The translations under genes and the position numbers were made by a program. The notes beneath the pieces were generated by a model that saw only the letters and a list, made by a program, of their open reading frames with translations, was not told the DNA's origin and made no database searches. From Polyangiaceae bacterium (GTDB taxonomy: Bacteria; Myxococcota_A; Polyangia; Polyangiales; Polyangiaceae), in contig JAKLKA010000013.1 of NCBI GenBank assembly GCA_023150915.1, positions 1 through 64,000 of the forward strand: a DNA stretch of 64,000 nucleotides, written 5' to 3'. Positions 44,421-54,346 of the stretch are shown one piece after another (the first letter of the stretch is position 1; each line of letters starts with the position of its first letter).

Positions 44421-45044
44421 TTGTCGCGCTGGGACGAATTGTTCACTCGCATGCGCCGTCTCGAGTCCGAACGGCTCGAGGCAGCCCGGCGAGAGCGCGA
44501 GGCCGAGGAAGCGCGCCGCGACCACCAGGCCTGGGCTGAGGCGGCGCTGGACGATCTGTGGCGCGCCGTGATGATCGAGGTCGAGGCCCGGGTGGCCGAG
44601 TTCACGGCGTCCACGGGTCGCCGGATCGACGTGGTGCGGCACCTGCGCACGCTCGAGGCCAGCACCGGCAGCGCTGCGCTCCGGATCCTGGAGCTGAAGC
44701 TCGGCGACTCGGTGGTGTACCTCTACTCGCATCACGCCACGGGCGCCCACGTGCACGTGCACGTGGCCCAGTGGCCGGCGGCGGACGGCAAGCACCGGCG
44801 ACACCACCGCATGATCAGCCTGCCGGTCTGCACGCTCGAGCGCGTCGGGCAGAGGGGCTGGGCCTTGTGTCGGGTGTCGCCCACGGCGGCGCCGCGCGGC
44901 CTGAAGGTCGAAGACGTCGTGTACCGGGCGTTCGAGCTCTTGGTGTTCAGCCTCGAGCGCGCCGACTCGCAGGTTCTCGGCCTCCGCGCAGCGAGCGAGC
45001 CGGATCCGCGCTCGAGCAAGACGGTCATGCAGTTCCCGGACTGA
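44421..45044 (+). CDS. Unknown cytosolic protein with a His-rich segment
   Basis: 207 residues, TTG start with GAGGAG about 8 bases before it. The N-terminal 50 residues form a charged helix (RRLESERLEAARREREAEEARR). Residues 104-129 hold eight His (SHHATGAHVHVHVAQ, then KHRRHH), which could bind metal. The C-terminal part is a mixed fold with VEDVVYRAFELLVFSLERA. No family is recognised and there is no signal peptide. TAGGCT at 44392-44397 may be its -10. Confidence 0.7.
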   Translation: MSRWDELFTRMRRLESERLEAARREREAEEARRDHQAWAEAALDDLWRAVMIEVEARVAEFTASTGRRIDVVRHLRTLEASTGSAALRILELKLGDSVVYLYSHHATGAHVHVHVAQWPAADGKHRRHHRMISLPVCTLERVGQRGWALCRVSPTAAPRGLKVEDVVYRAFELLVFSLERADSQVLGLRAASEPDPRSSKTVMQFPD

Positions 45045-45052
45045 GCGGCCGT

Positions 45053-45069
45053 GTGGGACAATGTCCCAC
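45053..45069. promoter_or_regulatory. Perfect 8-1-8 palindrome upstream of amt
   Basis: GTGGGACA, A, TGTCCCAC is a perfect palindrome 79 bases before the Amt start and only 9 bases after the previous stop. Its size and symmetry fit a dimeric regulator's operator. The regulator is unknown; it is not a standard NtrC site. Confidence 0.45.
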
Positions 45070-45147
45070 GCGAGAATTTTCGAGGGTGCACCGAGGGAAC
45101 ACCGGGGCGAAACACCCACGAAACACGCGCGGGTCACGCTTCCGTGC

Positions 45148-46455
45148 ATGAGCGAGATCAACGGAAGCGACACCGCGTGGGTCCTGGTTTCGACCGCGCT
45201 GGTGTTGATGATGACCCCCGGCCTGGCGCTGTTCTACGGCGGCATGGTGCGCGCCAAGAACGTGCTCTCGACGTTCATGCACAGCTTCTTCGCCATGGGG
45301 CTGGTGACGCTGGCCTGGGTAACCGTGGGCTACTCGCTGGCGTTCGCCGATACGCGCGGCGGGTTCATCGGAGGCTTCGGTCACCTGTTCTTGGCGGGGG
45401 TCGGCCTCGAGCCGCGCGCCGGGACCACGGTGCCGCACCTGCTGTTCTGCGCCTACCAGATGATGTTCGCGATCATCACGCCGGCTCTGATCTCGGGAGC
45501 CTACGCCGAGCGGCTCAAGTTCTCGACCTATGCCGTCTTCACGGTGCTCTGGTCGGTGTTGATCTACGCGCCGCTGTGTCATTGGGTCTGGGGCCCCGGC
45601 GGCTGGCTCTTGGGGCGCGGCGCCCTGGATTTCGCCGGCGGAACCGTGGTTCACCTCTCGTCGGGGGTGTCGGCGCTGGTGTTTGCCATCGTGCTGGGCA
45701 AGCGTTTTGGTTTTCCGAAACGCAAGGCGCCCCCGCACAACCTGACGATGACGCTGCTGGGTGCGGGTTTGCTCTGGGTCGGCTGGTTCGGCTTCAACGC
45801 CGGGTCGGCGCTCAGCGCCAACGGGATCGCAGCGCTGGCCTTGGTGAACACCCACATCGCCGCCGGTCTCGGTGCCCTCTCGTGGGCTGGGGTCGAATGG
45901 GTGCGGCACGGCAAGCCCTCGTCGCTGGGCGTGGCGTCGGGGCTGGTGGCGGGTCTCGTGGCCATCACGCCGGCTGCGGGCTTCGTCGGGCCGATGAGCG
46001 CCGTGGTGATCGGTCTGATGGCGGGGGTGGCCTGCTACGGCGGAGTGCTGCTCAAGCACCGGCTGGGCTACGACGACAGCCTGGACGTGTTCGGCGTGCA
46101 CGGGGTCGGCGGGCTGCTCGGGGCCCTGCTCACCGGCGTGCTGGCGTCGAAGGTCTGGAACCCGGCCGGTCAAGACGGGCTGATCCGAGGTGGCACCGGC
46201 GTGTTCGTCGAGCAGGTGATCGGCGCCTTGGCGGCGGCCTCGTTCGCCGCAGCGGGCACCTTCGTGTTGCTGAAGGTGCTCGACAAGGTGATGGGGCTGC
46301 GTGCGCAGAAAGACGAAGAGCTCGAAGGGCTCGACGTGACGCTGCACGGCGAAGAGGCCTATGCCCTCGCCGAAGGCGCGGGTGCGCGCGCGTTTCTCGA
46401 ACCGCTGCCCGCGGGCTCGGAAGACGCGGGTGAGCTGGTCGAGTCGGAGGCGTGA
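45148..46455 (+). CDS. amt: Ammonium transporter, Amt family
   Basis: 435 residues with eleven membrane helices. Family signatures: ALVLMMTPGLALFYGGMVRAKN, FAYQMMFAIITPALISGAYAER-like CAYQMMFAIITPALISGAYAERLKF, HWVWGPGGWL, FAGGTVVHLSSG with the first pore His, and DVFGVHGVGGLLG with the second. It conducts ammonium across the inner membrane. The C-terminal tail (GLDVTLHGEEAYALAEGAG) is the P-II docking region, but no glnB/glnK lies beside it. The start at 45148 gives the normal N-terminus; the frame is open upstream to 45061, where it would overlap the palindrome. Confidence 0.95.
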   Translation: MSEINGSDTAWVLVSTALVLMMTPGLALFYGGMVRAKNVLSTFMHSFFAMGLVTLAWVTVGYSLAFADTRGGFIGGFGHLFLAGVGLEPRAGTTVPHLLFCAYQMMFAIITPALISGAYAERLKFSTYAVFTVLWSVLIYAPLCHWVWGPGGWLLGRGALDFAGGTVVHLSSGVSALVFAIVLGKRFGFPKRKAPPHNLTMTLLGAGLLWVGWFGFNAGSALSANGIAALALVNTHIAAGLGALSWAGVEWVRHGKPSSLGVASGLVAGLVAITPAAGFVGPMSAVVIGLMAGVACYGGVLLKHRLGYDDSLDVFGVHGVGGLLGALLTGVLASKVWNPAGQDGLIRGGTGVFVEQVIGALAAASFAAAGTFVLLKVLDKVMGLRAQKDEELEGLDVTLHGEEAYALAEGAGARAFLEPLPAGSEDAGELVESEA

Positions 46456-46497
46456 GGGGCCGGAGCGGGGACCGTCGGGGGGGGCCGGGCTGGCGGC

Positions 46498-47928
<1,431 letters not shown>

Positions 47929-48011
47929 GGCCGAGGGGCTAGCGGAGGCCGCGGCGCGCTTCAAGGGCAGGCCGGGCGTTCGGGCTGCCGAGAGCTCATT
48001 TGGGGATCGGC

Positions 48012-48794
48012 TCAGGCGGACGCGGCCCGTGCGAAATCGAGCCCGGTCAGGATGCCCTCGAGCCGGCGGTTCTTCACCGCGATGATGCGACGCGCGTCCA
48101 TCGCCTGGGCCTGCTGGGCCGCGCGGTAGAGGGGGGTCTCGACGTCCAAGCAGAGCATGGCGGGTGAGAGCGCCTGCTCCACCGGCGTGTCCCGCGCCAG
48201 GTCTTTCGCCTCGAGCGCCTCGATCTGCGTGAAGACGCCGATCGGCCAGTCGTCTTCCATCACCACCAGCCCCGAGACGTGGGCCTTGTCCAGGCGCTCG
48301 ACTGCGACCGCCAGCGAGTCGTCGAAGCTCACGCTGAACACCGGGTGCGACATGAACCCCGAGAGGGGCGCGGTGATTCGTTTCTCGACCACGGCGGACA
48401 TCAGATCTTTGGTCGACACCACGCCCAGCAGCTTGCCCTGCTCTTCGACGAACAGCCGGTGGACGTGGTGCCGCAGCATCAGCGCCGCGGCCTGCGCGAG
48501 CGGCGTCTCGGCGGTGATGGTCAGCACGTCGGGCTCCATCACCTCGTGCACGGCCTTGCGGGGCAGCACCAGGACGCTCTCGCCGCTGCGCGTGCTGGCC
48601 TGGCGTCGTCCCAGGCGCAGCAGATCGGTGCGCGACACGACCCCGACCAGCCGCTGCCGTTCGTCGACCACCGCCACCGCGGAAAAGCCCCGGGTGGCCA
48701 GCGCCGTCTGCACCCGCTCGAGCGAATCGGTGGGGTGCACGGCCTCGACTGCCGTCGTCATGTAGGCGCTGACGGGCATCGCGAAGTGACTCAT
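48012..48794 (-). CDS. Four-CBS-domain protein
   Basis: 260 residues made of four CBS repeats: AYMTTAVEAVHPTDSLERVQ to GVVSRTDLLRL, VMEPDVLTITAETPLAQAA to GVVSTKDLMSA, FMSHPVFSVSFDDSLAVAV to GVFTQIEALEA, and ALSPAMLCLDVETPLYRAA to GILTGLDFARA. Two Bateman modules in one chain can bind nucleotides and act as an energy or ligand sensor. No effector domain is attached. It is cytosolic and divergent from the amidohydrolase gene. Confidence 0.88.
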   Translation of the reverse strand: MSHFAMPVSAYMTTAVEAVHPTDSLERVQTALATRGFSAVAVVDERQRLVGVVSRTDLLRLGRRQASTRSGESVLVLPRKAVHEVMEPDVLTITAETPLAQAAALMLRHHVHRLFVEEQGKLLGVVSTKDLMSAVVEKRITAPLSGFMSHPVFSVSFDDSLAVAVERLDKAHVSGLVVMEDDWPIGVFTQIEALEAKDLARDTPVEQALSPAMLCLDVETPLYRAAQQAQAMDARRIIAVKNRRLEGILTGLDFARAASA

Positions 48795-48834
48795 GGCCGC
48801 TTCATAGCAAGAACCGGGCGCGAAGTGATTGAGC

Positions 48835-48840
48835 TAGTCT
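48835..48840 (+). promoter_or_regulatory. Putative -10 element TAGTCT of the amidohydrolase gene
   Basis: TAGTCT ends 7 bases before the ATG at 48848, placing +1 at about 48847. The message would be leaderless. No clear -35 was found. Confidence 0.4.
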
Positions 48841-48847
48841 CTGGCCC

Positions 48848-50257
48848 ATGGCGCTTCCCCAGGTGCTGATCGTCGATCGGCTGTTCGACGGCGAACGGCT
48901 GATCGACGGCGAGCACGCGATCAGCATCGAAGCCGGCGTCATTTCCGGTGTTCACGCGCGCGATCGCGCGCAGCCCGTGCCGAGCGGCGCGCAGGACTTG
49001 CGCGGCAGCACGGTCTTGCCCGGCCTGATCGACGCGCACTGCCACATCGCTCGGGTCGGGCAGTTCGAGGCACACGAGCCGCCCAACCCCGCGGCCGTTG
49101 CCGCCAACCTGAGCTCGGCCCTGGCGGCCGGCGTGACCACGGTGGGCGACATGGGGTGCCCCGCGCCGATGATTGCCGAGCTGGGTGCCGCGACGCGCCG
49201 GCATCCGACGCACGGGCCGGCGATCCGCGCGGCGGGCCCGCTGCTCACGGTTCCCCTCGGCTACCCGCTGGACTGGATGAGTCGGCTGCACGCCTGGCTG
49301 GGCGCGGCCTTGCCCTGCGCCGACGAGGCGGGCGCGCGACGCGCCGTGAACACCGTCGCCCGCGCGGGCATGGACCACGTGAAGATCTGCATCATGCACC
49401 GGGGCTACGACCTGGGGGCGCTCCCCACGTTCTCGCACAAGACCGCCCGCGCGGTGGTGGACGAGGCGCACGCCCTGGGCCTGCGCGTGCTCGCTCACGC
49501 CCACTGGAACGCGGACTACCGCGTGGCCCTCGCCGCCGGCGTCGACGCGCTGATGCACTCGGCGTTCGACCCGCTGGACGCCGAGCTGGTGCAGCGCATC
49601 AGCGACGTGGGGGTCGGCGTCTGCCCGACGCTCTGGGTGTTTCACTCGGCGTGCCTCGGGGCCGAGCAGCGCTGGGACCAAGACGGTGAGCGCGTGAGCC
49701 GCGTGACGCCTCCGGTGCGTCGTTCGTGGCGGCGGTTCGCCGAGGCGTACGCGGTCAGCGGGGACGTGCTCCCGGAGGGCATTGCCGGCGGGCTGCCCAA
49801 GACCGCCGCGCGCGACGGAGTTCGGAACGCCATGGCGAACCTGCTCTTGCTGCGCGAGGCCAAGGTGCCGTTGGCCTACGGCAGCGACGGCCCGTACGGG
49901 TTCTCTACGGTGTTCCGTCCCCTGGACGAGCTGGCGCTCTTCGCGAGCGCCGGGCTGGACGCGGCCGAGTGCCTGCGCGCGGCGACCCTGGGGGCAGCGA
50001 CGCTGCTCGGGGTCGCGGACCGCGGCGCGATTGTCGCGGGGCAGCGCGCCGATCTCGTCTGGGTCGACGGCGACGTCGCCCGTGACCTCACGGCGATCGG
50101 CCGCGTGCGTGGCGTGATGCGGGGCGGCCAGGTGGTCTCGGGCGCGCCCGCCGCCGGCGCGCGCGCAGTGTGGCGCGGGCTGGCGGCCACCGTCCGGCAG
50201 GCGCTATTGCGGCGGCAAGCCCGAGATCCACTTCCAGATGGTGGTCATGGCGTTTGA
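48848..50257 (+). CDS. Amidohydrolase-superfamily metal-dependent hydrolase
   Basis: 469 residues. The TIM-barrel metal site is visible: LPGLIDAHCHIARV (HxH after strand 1), Lys in HVKICIMHRG, HAHWNADYRVALAAGVDALMHSAF (His ligands) and AYGSDGPYGFS (Asp on strand 8). The ends form the usual small beta domain (VLIVDRLFDGERL, ADLVWVDGDVARDL). Members such as imidazolonepropionase or prolidase-like proteins cleave C-N bonds; the substrate is not determined. Its last 18 codons overlap, in convergent direction, the 3' end of the diheme lipoprotein gene. Confidence 0.88.
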   Translation: MALPQVLIVDRLFDGERLIDGEHAISIEAGVISGVHARDRAQPVPSGAQDLRGSTVLPGLIDAHCHIARVGQFEAHEPPNPAAVAANLSSALAAGVTTVGDMGCPAPMIAELGAATRRHPTHGPAIRAAGPLLTVPLGYPLDWMSRLHAWLGAALPCADEAGARRAVNTVARAGMDHVKICIMHRGYDLGALPTFSHKTARAVVDEAHALGLRVLAHAHWNADYRVALAAGVDALMHSAFDPLDAELVQRISDVGVGVCPTLWVFHSACLGAEQRWDQDGERVSRVTPPVRRSWRRFAEAYAVSGDVLPEGIAGGLPKTAARDGVRNAMANLLLLREAKVPLAYGSDGPYGFSTVFRPLDELALFASAGLDAAECLRAATLGAATLLGVADRGAIVAGQRADLVWVDGDVARDLTAIGRVRGVMRGGQVVSGAPAAGARAVWRGLAATVRQALLRRQARDPLPDGGHGV

Positions 50258-51274
50258 GTCGACCTCTTCGGTGCCCAGCGGGGGCATGGCCTCGAGGCCG
50301 CGCACGTTCATGCGCTGATACAGCTGGCTCTTGGTAGGGCTGCCCGGGACGATCACCTTGGTGGTGTTCAGTGTGGGGTGGAGCGTGTCGGCGTTGAACG
50401 CCGTCTTGTAGACCGGGGTCTCGGCGGGCGTCTTGGCGTCGGTGCGCAGCTTGAGCCGCATGGGCCTCAGCTTGCCGACGAAGCTCTCGTCGTTGTGGCA
50501 GTGCCCGCAGTTGCCGTGCAAGTAGCCCAGGGCGGCTTCCACCTCGCCGTCACCGGGCACTGGGAACTCGGCGGTCACCGGTGGAGAGAGAGAGCCCTGC
50601 TGCATCAACGTGGCCAGGAAACCGCCGCCGCCCTCTTTGCTGAGCTGGATGGCGCTGACGCCGATCAGCACGTCGCCAACGTTGTCGTGGCACTGCCGGC
50701 ACTGTTCTGCGCTCGGAATGTCGTGCTGGGTGCCGAGGGCGTCGGCGCGACCCTCGGGTACGGCGAGCGCTTCGGTTCCCGCGTCGTTCCAAGCATAGGC
50801 CACCATCAGCCAGCCGTCGGCGCGCTTCCAGAGCAGCCGCGTCTCGACCCGCTTGCCGCTGCGGGTGAACTCCTTCCAGGCCTTCGTCCCGACCGGGAAC
50901 TGCCACACGTCGATCAGGGTCGTGTCGATGGTCGACCCCGCGGGCAGCGCCAGGTAGCGCCGCTTGTCCGCGCCGTCGGTCCAGAGCGGAAAGCGAACGT
51001 CGAACTCGGCCACGCCCGGGGCCAGGGTCTGCGTCGCCATGCTCGCGTAGAGCCCGGTCTCGGACAGCTTCAGCGGTCCGTCGAAGGGTGGCGCGTCGGG
51101 GGCGTCGGCGCCGTCGGCGCCGTGAGCGTCGTGCTGACCGTCGTGGGCCGCATCGACGGGCCCGGCGTCCGGCGTCGAGATCGAGGTCCCCGACGGCCCG
51201 CCCGCGTCGCCGGAGCATCCGCCCGCCAGCGCAAACAGGGCGAACCAGGGACAAGAGGCCCGAGTTGGCTTCAT
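50204..51274 (-). CDS. Diheme cytochrome c-like lipoprotein (SO2930-like)
   Basis: 356 residues. Signal peptide ends in LAGGC (lipobox), followed by an Asp/Ala/His linker. The body has LSETGLYASM, FPLWTDGADKRRYLALPAGSTI and ETRLLWKRADGWLMVAYAWN, typical of the exported SO2930-type diheme family. Two CxxCH heme sites follow: CRQCHDNVGDVLIG and CGHCHNDESF. The end has QLYQRMNVRGLEAMPPLGTEEVD, with a likely Met heme ligand. It should carry electrons in the periplasm. No oxidase or maturation genes are nearby. Confidence 0.85.
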   Translation of the reverse strand: MKPTRASCPWFALFALAGGCSGDAGGPSGTSISTPDAGPVDAAHDGQHDAHGADGADAPDAPPFDGPLKLSETGLYASMATQTLAPGVAEFDVRFPLWTDGADKRRYLALPAGSTIDTTLIDVWQFPVGTKAWKEFTRSGKRVETRLLWKRADGWLMVAYAWNDAGTEALAVPEGRADALGTQHDIPSAEQCRQCHDNVGDVLIGVSAIQLSKEGGGGFLATLMQQGSLSPPVTAEFPVPGDGEVEAALGYLHGNCGHCHNDESFVGKLRPMRLKLRTDAKTPAETPVYKTAFNADTLHPTLNTTKVIVPGSPTKSQLYQRMNVRGLEAMPPLGTEEVDSNAMTTIWKWISGLPPQ

Positions 51275-51376
51275 CGAGCCAAGTATACCGTTGCGGCCGG
51301 AGCCGGTCCGCGTCATCGTCGCCGCCGGCCGCTCAGCGGTCGCGAAATACCTGAAGTTTTTCCGCGTGAGGGTTTC

Positions 51377-52000
51377 ATGAGGCTTGGCAGTCGGTCGTTT
51401 GCAGCGAATGGTCGCATTCCCGAAGAGTTCGCAGCGGGCGTCCGCGGTGAGGCGGGGCCGGTGCCCGGGCCGAACCAGAGCCCCCACCTGGCCTGGAGCG
51501 ATTTCCCGTCCGGAACCAAGTCGTTCGCGCTCATCTGTCACGACCGGGACGTGCCCTCCAAGGCCGACGACGTGAACCAGGCCGATCGGAAGGTCCCCTA
51601 CGACCTGCCGCGCGTCGATTTCTATCATTGGGTGCTGGTCGACATTCCGGTCAGCGTCACCTCGCTGGAAGAGGGCGCCGACTCGGAATCGTTCGTGCCC
51701 AAGGGCAAGCCCCTCGGCCCGACCAAGCACGGCCGACGCGGCAAGAACAGCTACGGCGACTGGTTCGGCGACGACCCGGCCATGAGCGGCGACTACGGCG
51801 GGTGGGACGGCCCCTGGCCCCCCTTCAACGACGAGCGCCTGCACCACTACGTCTTCACCCTCTATGCGCTCGACGTGCCGGCGCTCGACGTGCCCGAGCG
51901 CTTCGGCGGGCCCGAGGCACTCGCCGCCATCAAGGGCCACGTGCTCGACTCGGCCAGCTGGACCGGGACGTACGCGCTCTGCCGCGACGCCCGCCCGTGA
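51377..52000 (+). CDS. PEBP-family protein (YbhB/YbcL-like)
   Basis: 207 residues. PEBP landmarks: NQSPHLAWSDFPSGTKSFALICHDRDVP, FYHWVLVDIPVSV, and GDYGGWDGPWPPFNDERLHHYVFTLYALDV, which hold the ligand pocket's Asp, His and the GY.GP.PP loop. Bacterial members bind small anions or lipids; a biological role is not settled. No signal peptide, so it is cytosolic. The insert KHGRRGKNSYGDWFGDDPAMSG is longer than in E. coli YbhB. One base separates its stop from the next start. Confidence 0.9.
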   Translation: MRLGSRSFAANGRIPEEFAAGVRGEAGPVPGPNQSPHLAWSDFPSGTKSFALICHDRDVPSKADDVNQADRKVPYDLPRVDFYHWVLVDIPVSVTSLEEGADSESFVPKGKPLGPTKHGRRGKNSYGDWFGDDPAMSGDYGGWDGPWPPFNDERLHHYVFTLYALDVPALDVPERFGGPEALAAIKGHVLDSASWTGTYALCRDARP

Positions 52001-52001
52001 G

Positions 52002-52646
52002 ATGAGCGGGGCGGCACCGAGCTGCGGGTGTTTCCGCGCCCTGCTCGAGCGGCAGGGGTATCGTGAGCTGGCCGCGGCGCAGCTGTTCGCCAGCGGGGTC
52101 GCGCTGGCGCCCACGCTCGACGAAAAGCAGATGCTCGCGCGCCACTGTCTGGACGAGCTCGAGCACTTCGAGCTGATCGCGACCGAGCTCGAGGAGTGCG
52201 GCGGGGGTGAGCTCTTGGCTCGGGTCAGCCCTGCGGTGGCAGCGCTGCCCAGCCCCGAGAGCTGGCTCGAGATGGTGGCGATCGGCATCCTGTTCGACCG
52301 CGCGGTCTACTTCCAGCTGCGGGCCTACGCGGCGGCCCCCGACACCCGGGTGGCGGCCCTCGCGGTGCGGGTGATCGCCGACGAGCAAGAGCACATTGCC
52401 GCCAGCCAGGCCGCTCTGGGCGACCTCGGCAAACGCGAGCCGGACTTCACCCACCGGCTGATTGCCGCGGTGGATCGCTGGCTGCCGGCCTCACTGGCGT
52501 GCTTCGACGACGAGACGCCCGTGGCGTGCGACGCCGGTCCCCACGTCTCCGTCGAGGCGAGGAACCTCGCGCTTCGGACGTATCGCGAGAGTCTTTCCGA
52601 CGTGCTGGTGCCCGAAGGCGTGCCCCCGGGCCGTTTCACGGGCTGA
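52002..52646 (+). CDS. Ferritin-like di-iron protein
   Basis: 214 residues, all helical. Two Glu-x-x-His pairs fit a di-iron four-helix bundle: LDELEHFELIATEL and IADEQEHIAASQAAL, with further Glu/Asp on the helices at TLDEKQMLARH and FDRAVYFQ. The layout resembles the PaaA/PaaC and MiaE group. No partner reductase is nearby, so the reaction is unknown. An early CGC may bind metal. It is the middle gene of a tight set with the PEBP and the M3-like peptidase. Confidence 0.8.
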   Translation: MSGAAPSCGCFRALLERQGYRELAAAQLFASGVALAPTLDEKQMLARHCLDELEHFELIATELEECGGGELLARVSPAVAALPSPESWLEMVAIGILFDRAVYFQLRAYAAAPDTRVAALAVRVIADEQEHIAASQAALGDLGKREPDFTHRLIAAVDRWLPASLACFDDETPVACDAGPHVSVEARNLALRTYRESLSDVLVPEGVPPGRFTG

Positions 52647-52649
52647 GCC

Positions 52650-54278
52650 ATGCAGCGCCGGGAGGTCTTGGCCGCGCTCTTGGCGTCGCTGGCGGCGGGC
52701 TGCTCGCCTCGGGTCGGGCTGTCGCCCCAGGCGGCGGGTCCGGCGCGCACCCGGCGCGGCGCGCGGGCGCGTCTGCACGAGCTGTCGCTCCGCTACGAGC
52801 GGCTGATGACCGAGCACGGCCTGTTCGAGTGGTCGCGCTATGCGGGTCGCCTGGTCGAAGGGCCGCCGGCCAGCGAACGCATGGAGAAGCTGCGGGCCGC
52901 CGAGCGCGAGCTGTTCGCAGAGGCCGACGAGCTCCTGACGCGCTTCGGCGACCGCGTCGTGTCGCCGCGGCGCGCCGAGCTGTGGCGGCGCGGCGCTCTG
53001 GGGCTCAAGCTGCTGGGCGATGCACGCGCGGCGACGCTGGGCGACCAGCTCGAGAGCGTGATCAACGCCCACCGTTTCGTGGACGATGGTCGACCGATCA
53101 CGCGCGGCGAGCTGGCCGAGATGCGCCGCTCGGACGACCCGCGCGTCCGCCGGCGCACCCGCCAGCTCGAGCACGCGCTGCATCTGAAGGCGGCCCCCAT
53201 CGCCACCGAGCTGCTCAGGCGCCGGCGCGAGCTCGCGAAAGAGCTCGGTCGGCCATCGTTCTACGCGGCGCTGCTCGAGGTGCGCGGCGCCAGTCTGCCC
53301 ACCGTCGAGCGCGTGCTGGGCGATCTGGACCGGCGCACGCGGCGCCCGCTGCTCGACGCGCTCGGTGGCGGCACCGGCCGCCGGCTGTCGCGCGCGTTCG
53401 TCAGCAGCTGGGACGTGGACCACCTGGTGCACCGCCAGGCGGTGGTCCCCCACGACCGCTTTCCGGCCGATCGGGCCCGAGCGGTGGTCGAGGGGATCTT
53501 CGGGGCGTTCGGCTTCGACCTGCAGCGCGAGCGGCTCGACCTCACGGTGCGCGAGTTCGCGTTTGGTGGGCAGACCATCGCCGTCACCGCCCCGCGCGAC
53601 GTGCGGCTGGTGGTGCGACCCCTACCGGGCATCCGCTTCTATGGCCTGCTGCTCCACGAGATCGGCCACGCGGTGGCGGTGCGCAGCACCGAGACCACCG
53701 AGCCGCTGTACAAGGGCTACGAGTGGGTGCCGGGCCTGCTCGATCCCGCGTTCGCCGAGGGGTCCGCCGAGCTCTTCGGTCGTCTGCTCGACGAGCCGCA
53801 GGTGCTGCGCGACCACCTGGGGCTCGACGCCTCGGAGATCGCGACCGTGCTCCGGGCGCGTCGTCTCGAGACGCTGGTTTCGGTGCGGCGTGGCCTCACC
53901 TCCGCTGTTTTCGAGCGCCTGGCGCTGGAACGAGAAGGCGCCCATCTCGACCCTCTGTCCCTCGACGTCGAGCGCAACGTTTCGGGCTTCTTCTTGCCGC
54001 GAGATGCCGAGCCGGTCTGGGCCACGTCGCCCTACCTGGCCACCTACCCGGTGTACATCCAGAGCTACCAGCTGGCCGCGTGCGTCGCCGTGCAAGTGCG
54101 CGACGCGCTGAAGGCGCGCTTCGGCAAGGATTGGATCTCGCCGCGAGCCGGCGACTTCGTGCGTCGGCACTTCCTGTCCGACGGCGCCCGCGCGCCGCTG
54201 ACCGAGAAGATGGTGCTGACCACGGGCTCGGAGCTGGACGCGACCGGGTTGCTCCGCCATGTCTTGGCGAAGGAGTGA
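52650..54278 (+). CDS. M3-like metallopeptidase lipoprotein
   Basis: 542 residues. It starts MQRREVLAALLASLAAGC: a signal peptide with a twin-Arg-like pair and lipobox LAAGC. The zinc site is LLLHEIGHAVAVRS (HExxH) with the third ligand Glu in FAEGSAELFGRL, as in the M3/M32 group of gluzincins. The mostly helical body (LHELSLRYERLMTEHGLFEWSRY; VERVLGDLDRRTRRPLLDAL) fits that family's clam-shell fold. It should cleave short peptides in the periplasm. Substrate unknown. It follows the ferritin-like gene by 3 bases. Confidence 0.85.
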   Translation: MQRREVLAALLASLAAGCSPRVGLSPQAAGPARTRRGARARLHELSLRYERLMTEHGLFEWSRYAGRLVEGPPASERMEKLRAAERELFAEADELLTRFGDRVVSPRRAELWRRGALGLKLLGDARAATLGDQLESVINAHRFVDDGRPITRGELAEMRRSDDPRVRRRTRQLEHALHLKAAPIATELLRRRRELAKELGRPSFYAALLEVRGASLPTVERVLGDLDRRTRRPLLDALGGGTGRRLSRAFVSSWDVDHLVHRQAVVPHDRFPADRARAVVEGIFGAFGFDLQRERLDLTVREFAFGGQTIAVTAPRDVRLVVRPLPGIRFYGLLLHEIGHAVAVRSTETTEPLYKGYEWVPGLLDPAFAEGSAELFGRLLDEPQVLRDHLGLDASEIATVLRARRLETLVSVRRGLTSAVFERLALEREGAHLDPLSLDVERNVSGFFLPRDAEPVWATSPYLATYPVYIQSYQLAACVAVQVRDALKARFGKDWISPRAGDFVRRHFLSDGARAPLTEKMVLTTGSELDATGLLRHVLAKE

Positions 54279-54281
54279 TGG

Positions 54282-54341
54282 TATAGGGGTGCCATGCGCT
54301 GGGCCCTCATTTCCTTGGCGTTCTTGGCGGTGAAGCTCTGA
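54282..54341 (+). other. Short ORF with its own -10, over a dispersed-type repeat
   Basis: ATG at 54294 opens a 15-codon ORF (MRWALISLAFLAVKL) ending at 54341. TATAGG at 54282-54287 places +1 on the A of this ATG. It lies 5 bases before the thiD start. It may be a leader peptide or a chance ORF created by the repeat. Confidence 0.3.
54309..54337. repeat. CTTGGCG direct repeat, dispersed-element type
   Basis: CCTTGGCGTTCTTGGCGG repeats TTGGCG at a 9-base period between the M3-like peptidase and thiD genes. On the other strand it reads GCCAAGAACGCCAAGG, which resembles intergenic repeats I recall from several environmental bacterial genomes. Confidence 0.4.
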
Positions 54342-54346
54342 GGCAC

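Noticed and set aside
45061-45147. Upstream extension of the ammonium transporter to the ATG at 45061
   Set aside because: The extra 29 residues are charged and unlike Amt N-termini, and the codons overlap the palindrome; the ATG at 45148 gives the normal start.
54279-54346. TPP riboswitch before thiD
   Set aside because: The 68-base gap is too short and lacks the CTGAGA and ACCTGATCTGG-like conserved parts.
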